Shown in pieces: positions 62,413 through 64,000 of a stretch of DNA of 64,000 nt; position 1 is the stretch's first letter, and every line of letters begins with the position of its first letter. This DNA comes from Prorocentrum cordatum. Its lineage: Eukaryota; Sar; Dinophyceae; Prorocentrales; Prorocentraceae. Location: assembly GCA_963575745.1 (NCBI GenBank), contig CAUYUJ010018574.1:41001-105000 (forward strand), written 5' to 3'. The notes under the pieces are model-generated. The model was not told the origin of the DNA. It was given only the letters and a program-made list of their open reading frames with translations, and searched no databases. Made by a program: the position numbers and the translations under genes.

Positions 62413-63529
62413 TACGTGGTGCGGGGCCTGCTATGGGCCAGTCAGGCCACTGGTGCTCCACCAGGCGCGTCACCGCCTCCCCGAAGCCGACCTCCCTGGA
62501 GCCCAACGGGTTGCACAGCACTGGCTGCACGCGCGAGTCCGCCACAAGGCCCAATGGGGCAGCAGCCGCAGGCGCCGCAGGCAGCGGCGCGGCGGGGGCG
62601 GGCGCGGGCGCGGGCGCGCGCGCTGGGGCCGCAGCCAGCGCGCCGCCAGGCGGGGCCGGCGCGGCAGGCGGCAGGAGCACGGGGGCCCCGGGCGCCAGCG
62701 CAGGGCCGCCGAGCGCCGCCACCAGCCCAGCCGCGCCCGCCGCCGGCGCAGCCGCAACGCCTGCCGCGGGAGGCACAAGCCCGCCAGGAGCTGCTGCAGG
62801 CGCAACCGCCAGCGCCCTGCCAGCCGCTCTCGGCACGATGGGACCAGCGGGGGCAGGGAGGCTGAGTCGGCCGGCCGCAGCCGCAGCAGCCGCCAGCAGC
62901 GCGGCCGGCGTCGGCAAGCTGCGGAACCTGCAGTACCGAGCTCCAGGAGACCACGGCATGGTGCCACCCGCCGCGCCGCCTGGGAAAACGTCCCGCCCCA
63001 CGACGTCGGGCGACCCCACGTACACCTCCTCGTACTCGTCGCCGTCGGGAGTGACGATGCTCGCCGCGCCTGGCTGACCAGGCGGCACGAGCACGACCAG
63101 CCTCTCGTGGATCAGCACCGCCCCCCTGACGTGGCACTGCACCCCGAGGACGTCGACCCTGGCGCCACGCCGGCCGCGGCCACGGATGGGGCAGGCAGGC
63201 GGCACAGCGGCCGCCGTCACAGAAGGCCCTCGTGCGGGGTTCCCGCGCCTGCGCCCGAGCCCCCTCCTCAAAGTCCGGCTCAGCCGCAGGCCGCGGCGCC
63301 GCGCCGCGCGCGACCGCCATCCGCCCGCCCGCCAGGCACCAGCAAACCACCGCGGCGGCGCCAGCTCCAGCGAGCCCGCTGGCGGCGCAGTCCAGCGCCA
63401 CCGACCAGAGGCTCGGCCCCTGGTTGCTCGTGCACTGGGGGCCCGAGCAACCGCACCGCAGCTCCGGGCAGTGGAGCTGCGGGGAACAGGAGCACGCCGG
63501 GCACTGGGCCTGCCCCTGGTTGGCCGCGT

Positions 63530-63533
<4 letters not shown>
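61622..63533 (-). pseudogene. Gag-like N-terminal region of the YR retroelement
   Basis: The frame from 63533 begins MYAANQGQAQCPACSCSPQL, Cys-rich, followed by a hydrophobic stretch (ASGLAGAGAAAVVCWCLAGG) that could span a membrane. A second frame has SIVTPDGDEYEEVYVGSPDV near 63050. A long Ala/Pro/Gly tract fills 62.9-62.55 kb. Beyond the CA repeat come GVAEHERHCFYLEKMVCFDQ and FNVPDVVAADMVCRSIQVQE, then in another frame RGNVCVHPQLLACVSGELTE and VAKERRKAREE, a helical region before RT. No enzymatic motif; at least three frame changes. Confidence 0.5.
62319..62412 (+). repeat. (CA)n repeat inside the gag-like region
   Basis: About 90 bp of CA with a few G or AAAC breaks. It sits in the coding part of the retroelement and keeps a minus frame open as Cys-Val repeats, so it expanded after or during decay. 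Confidence 0.95.
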
Positions 63534-63535
<2 letters not shown>

Positions 63536-63561
<26 letters not shown>

Positions 63562-63562
63562 A
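63536..63562 (+). repeat. (GA)n tract at the 5' edge of the YR retroelement
   Basis: GAAAGAGAGAGAGAGAGAGA directly precedes the first ATG of the element on the minus strand. Confidence 0.9.
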
Positions 63563-63639
63563 ACCAAAAAAACTAATTATCCAAGTGCGACCCGACCTAG
63601 TAGTTGGAGCATTTAGGAAACAACATCTACATCTACACC

Positions 63640-64000
63640 GGCAACTACATTTACATATACACCTGCATCTATGCTATGCTATGATATGATGCGCTATACT
63701 ATGCTATGTTATGATATGATATGCTATGTTATGCTGAGCTATGGTATGATGTGATATTATAGTATTGGCTATGATCTGCTATGGTATGCGATGTTATGAT
63801 ATGCTGTGCTAGTGTTGCGCTGCGCTATGCTGCGCTGCGCTGCGCTAAGCTATGCTAAGCTATGCTAAGCTAAGCTAAGCTAAGCTAAGCTAAGCTAAGC
63901 TAAGCTGCGCCAAGCTAAACTAAGTTAAGCTTAGCTAAGATAAGTTAAGCTCGACTCGGCTAAGCTAAGCTAAGCTAAGCTAAGCCAAGCTAAGCTACGC
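63640..64000 (+). repeat. Pentanucleotide satellite CTATG grading into CTAAG
   Basis: Degenerate CTATG/ATGCT words to about 63820, a TGCGC transition, then nearly pure GCTAA from 63850 to the window end. It is not a known telomere repeat. The right edge is cut by the window. Confidence 0.9.

Larger units (their letters stand above)
57932..63533 (-). mobile_element. Degraded tyrosine-recombinase retroelement (DIRS-like)
   Basis: Minus-strand order: gag-like Cys-rich start (63.5 kb), reverse transcriptase (61.7-60.4 kb), RNase H (60.1-59.86 kb), tyrosine recombinase (59.8-58.8 kb), methyltransferase-like tail (58.7-57.97 kb). RT plus RNase H followed by a tyrosine recombinase instead of a DDE integrase defines the DIRS/Ngaro/PAT class. 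Frameshifts separate most modules and the recombinase lacks its Tyr, so it is dead. No terminal repeats recognised. A CA repeat has expanded inside the gag-like region. Confidence 0.7.

Noticed and set aside
63840-64000. Telomere repeat
   Set aside because: GCTAA does not match the TTTAGGG-type repeat reported for dinoflagellates and grades into CTATG words.

Overview
This window looks like nuclear DNA of a dinoflagellate; species and genus cannot be told from it. The strongest evidence is a double relic of the dinoflagellate trans-spliced leader (DinoSL) directly upstream of the ATG at 54737-54739. Supporting evidence is two degraded retroelements whose domain order and motifs resemble families I know from dinoflagellate genomes, very sparse genes, and kilobases of micro-, mini- and satellite repeats. 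Nothing suggests a bacterium, a plasmid or an organelle. I saw no rRNA, tRNA or CRISPR array. Every coding stretch I can support lies on the minus strand.

Layout. (1) 1-13.2 kb is one very large Ty1/copia-type element, minus strand, cut by stops and frameshifts. From its 5' end it holds a gag zinc knuckle (12.4 kb), a segment that may be Tpt1/KptA-like (9.3-10 kb), a RING-like finger (7.2-7.4 kb), a retropepsin (6.4-5.8 kb), a methyltransferase-like module (5.3-3.2 kb), an integrase (3.1-1.5 kb) and the start of reverse transcriptase (499-14), which runs off the window. About 20 copies of a 14-bp hairpin, each coding Ala-Gly-x-Pro-Ala, sit in its linkers. (2) 13.9-34.1 kb is almost all repeats: GAT/ATC and CTC/GAG triplets, a GATCGATAGTGA-type satellite at two loci, a roughly 400-bp higher-order satellite, a 91-bp tandem array, a 21-bp minisatellite, four 73-bp units and 1.3 kb of GGCTGA. 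(3) 35.6-39.9 kb holds two long intact minus-strand frames of unknown function. (4) 40-49 kb is again repeats with weak coding relics. (5) 49.4-54.7 kb holds three consecutive minus-strand frames; the first is DinoSL-tagged and has a transposase-like motif, the second has a possible PD-(D/E)XK nuclease motif. (6) 55.9-57.7 kb is minisatellites and a duplication. (7) 57.9-63.5 kb is a decayed tyrosine-recombinase retroelement: gag-like region, reverse transcriptase, RNase H, recombinase that has lost its catalytic Tyr, and a methyltransferase-like tail. (8) The right end is pentanucleotide satellite.

Reading of the whole. The retroelements are dead copies. The five intact frames (35.6-39.9 and 49.4-54.7 kb) are the only candidates for working genes. 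At least one came from a reverse-transcribed, trans-spliced mRNA. Retroelement domains were assigned by recognising motifs and their order by eye, without a search. Most frame limits given for decayed parts are stop-to-stop limits, not true starts.
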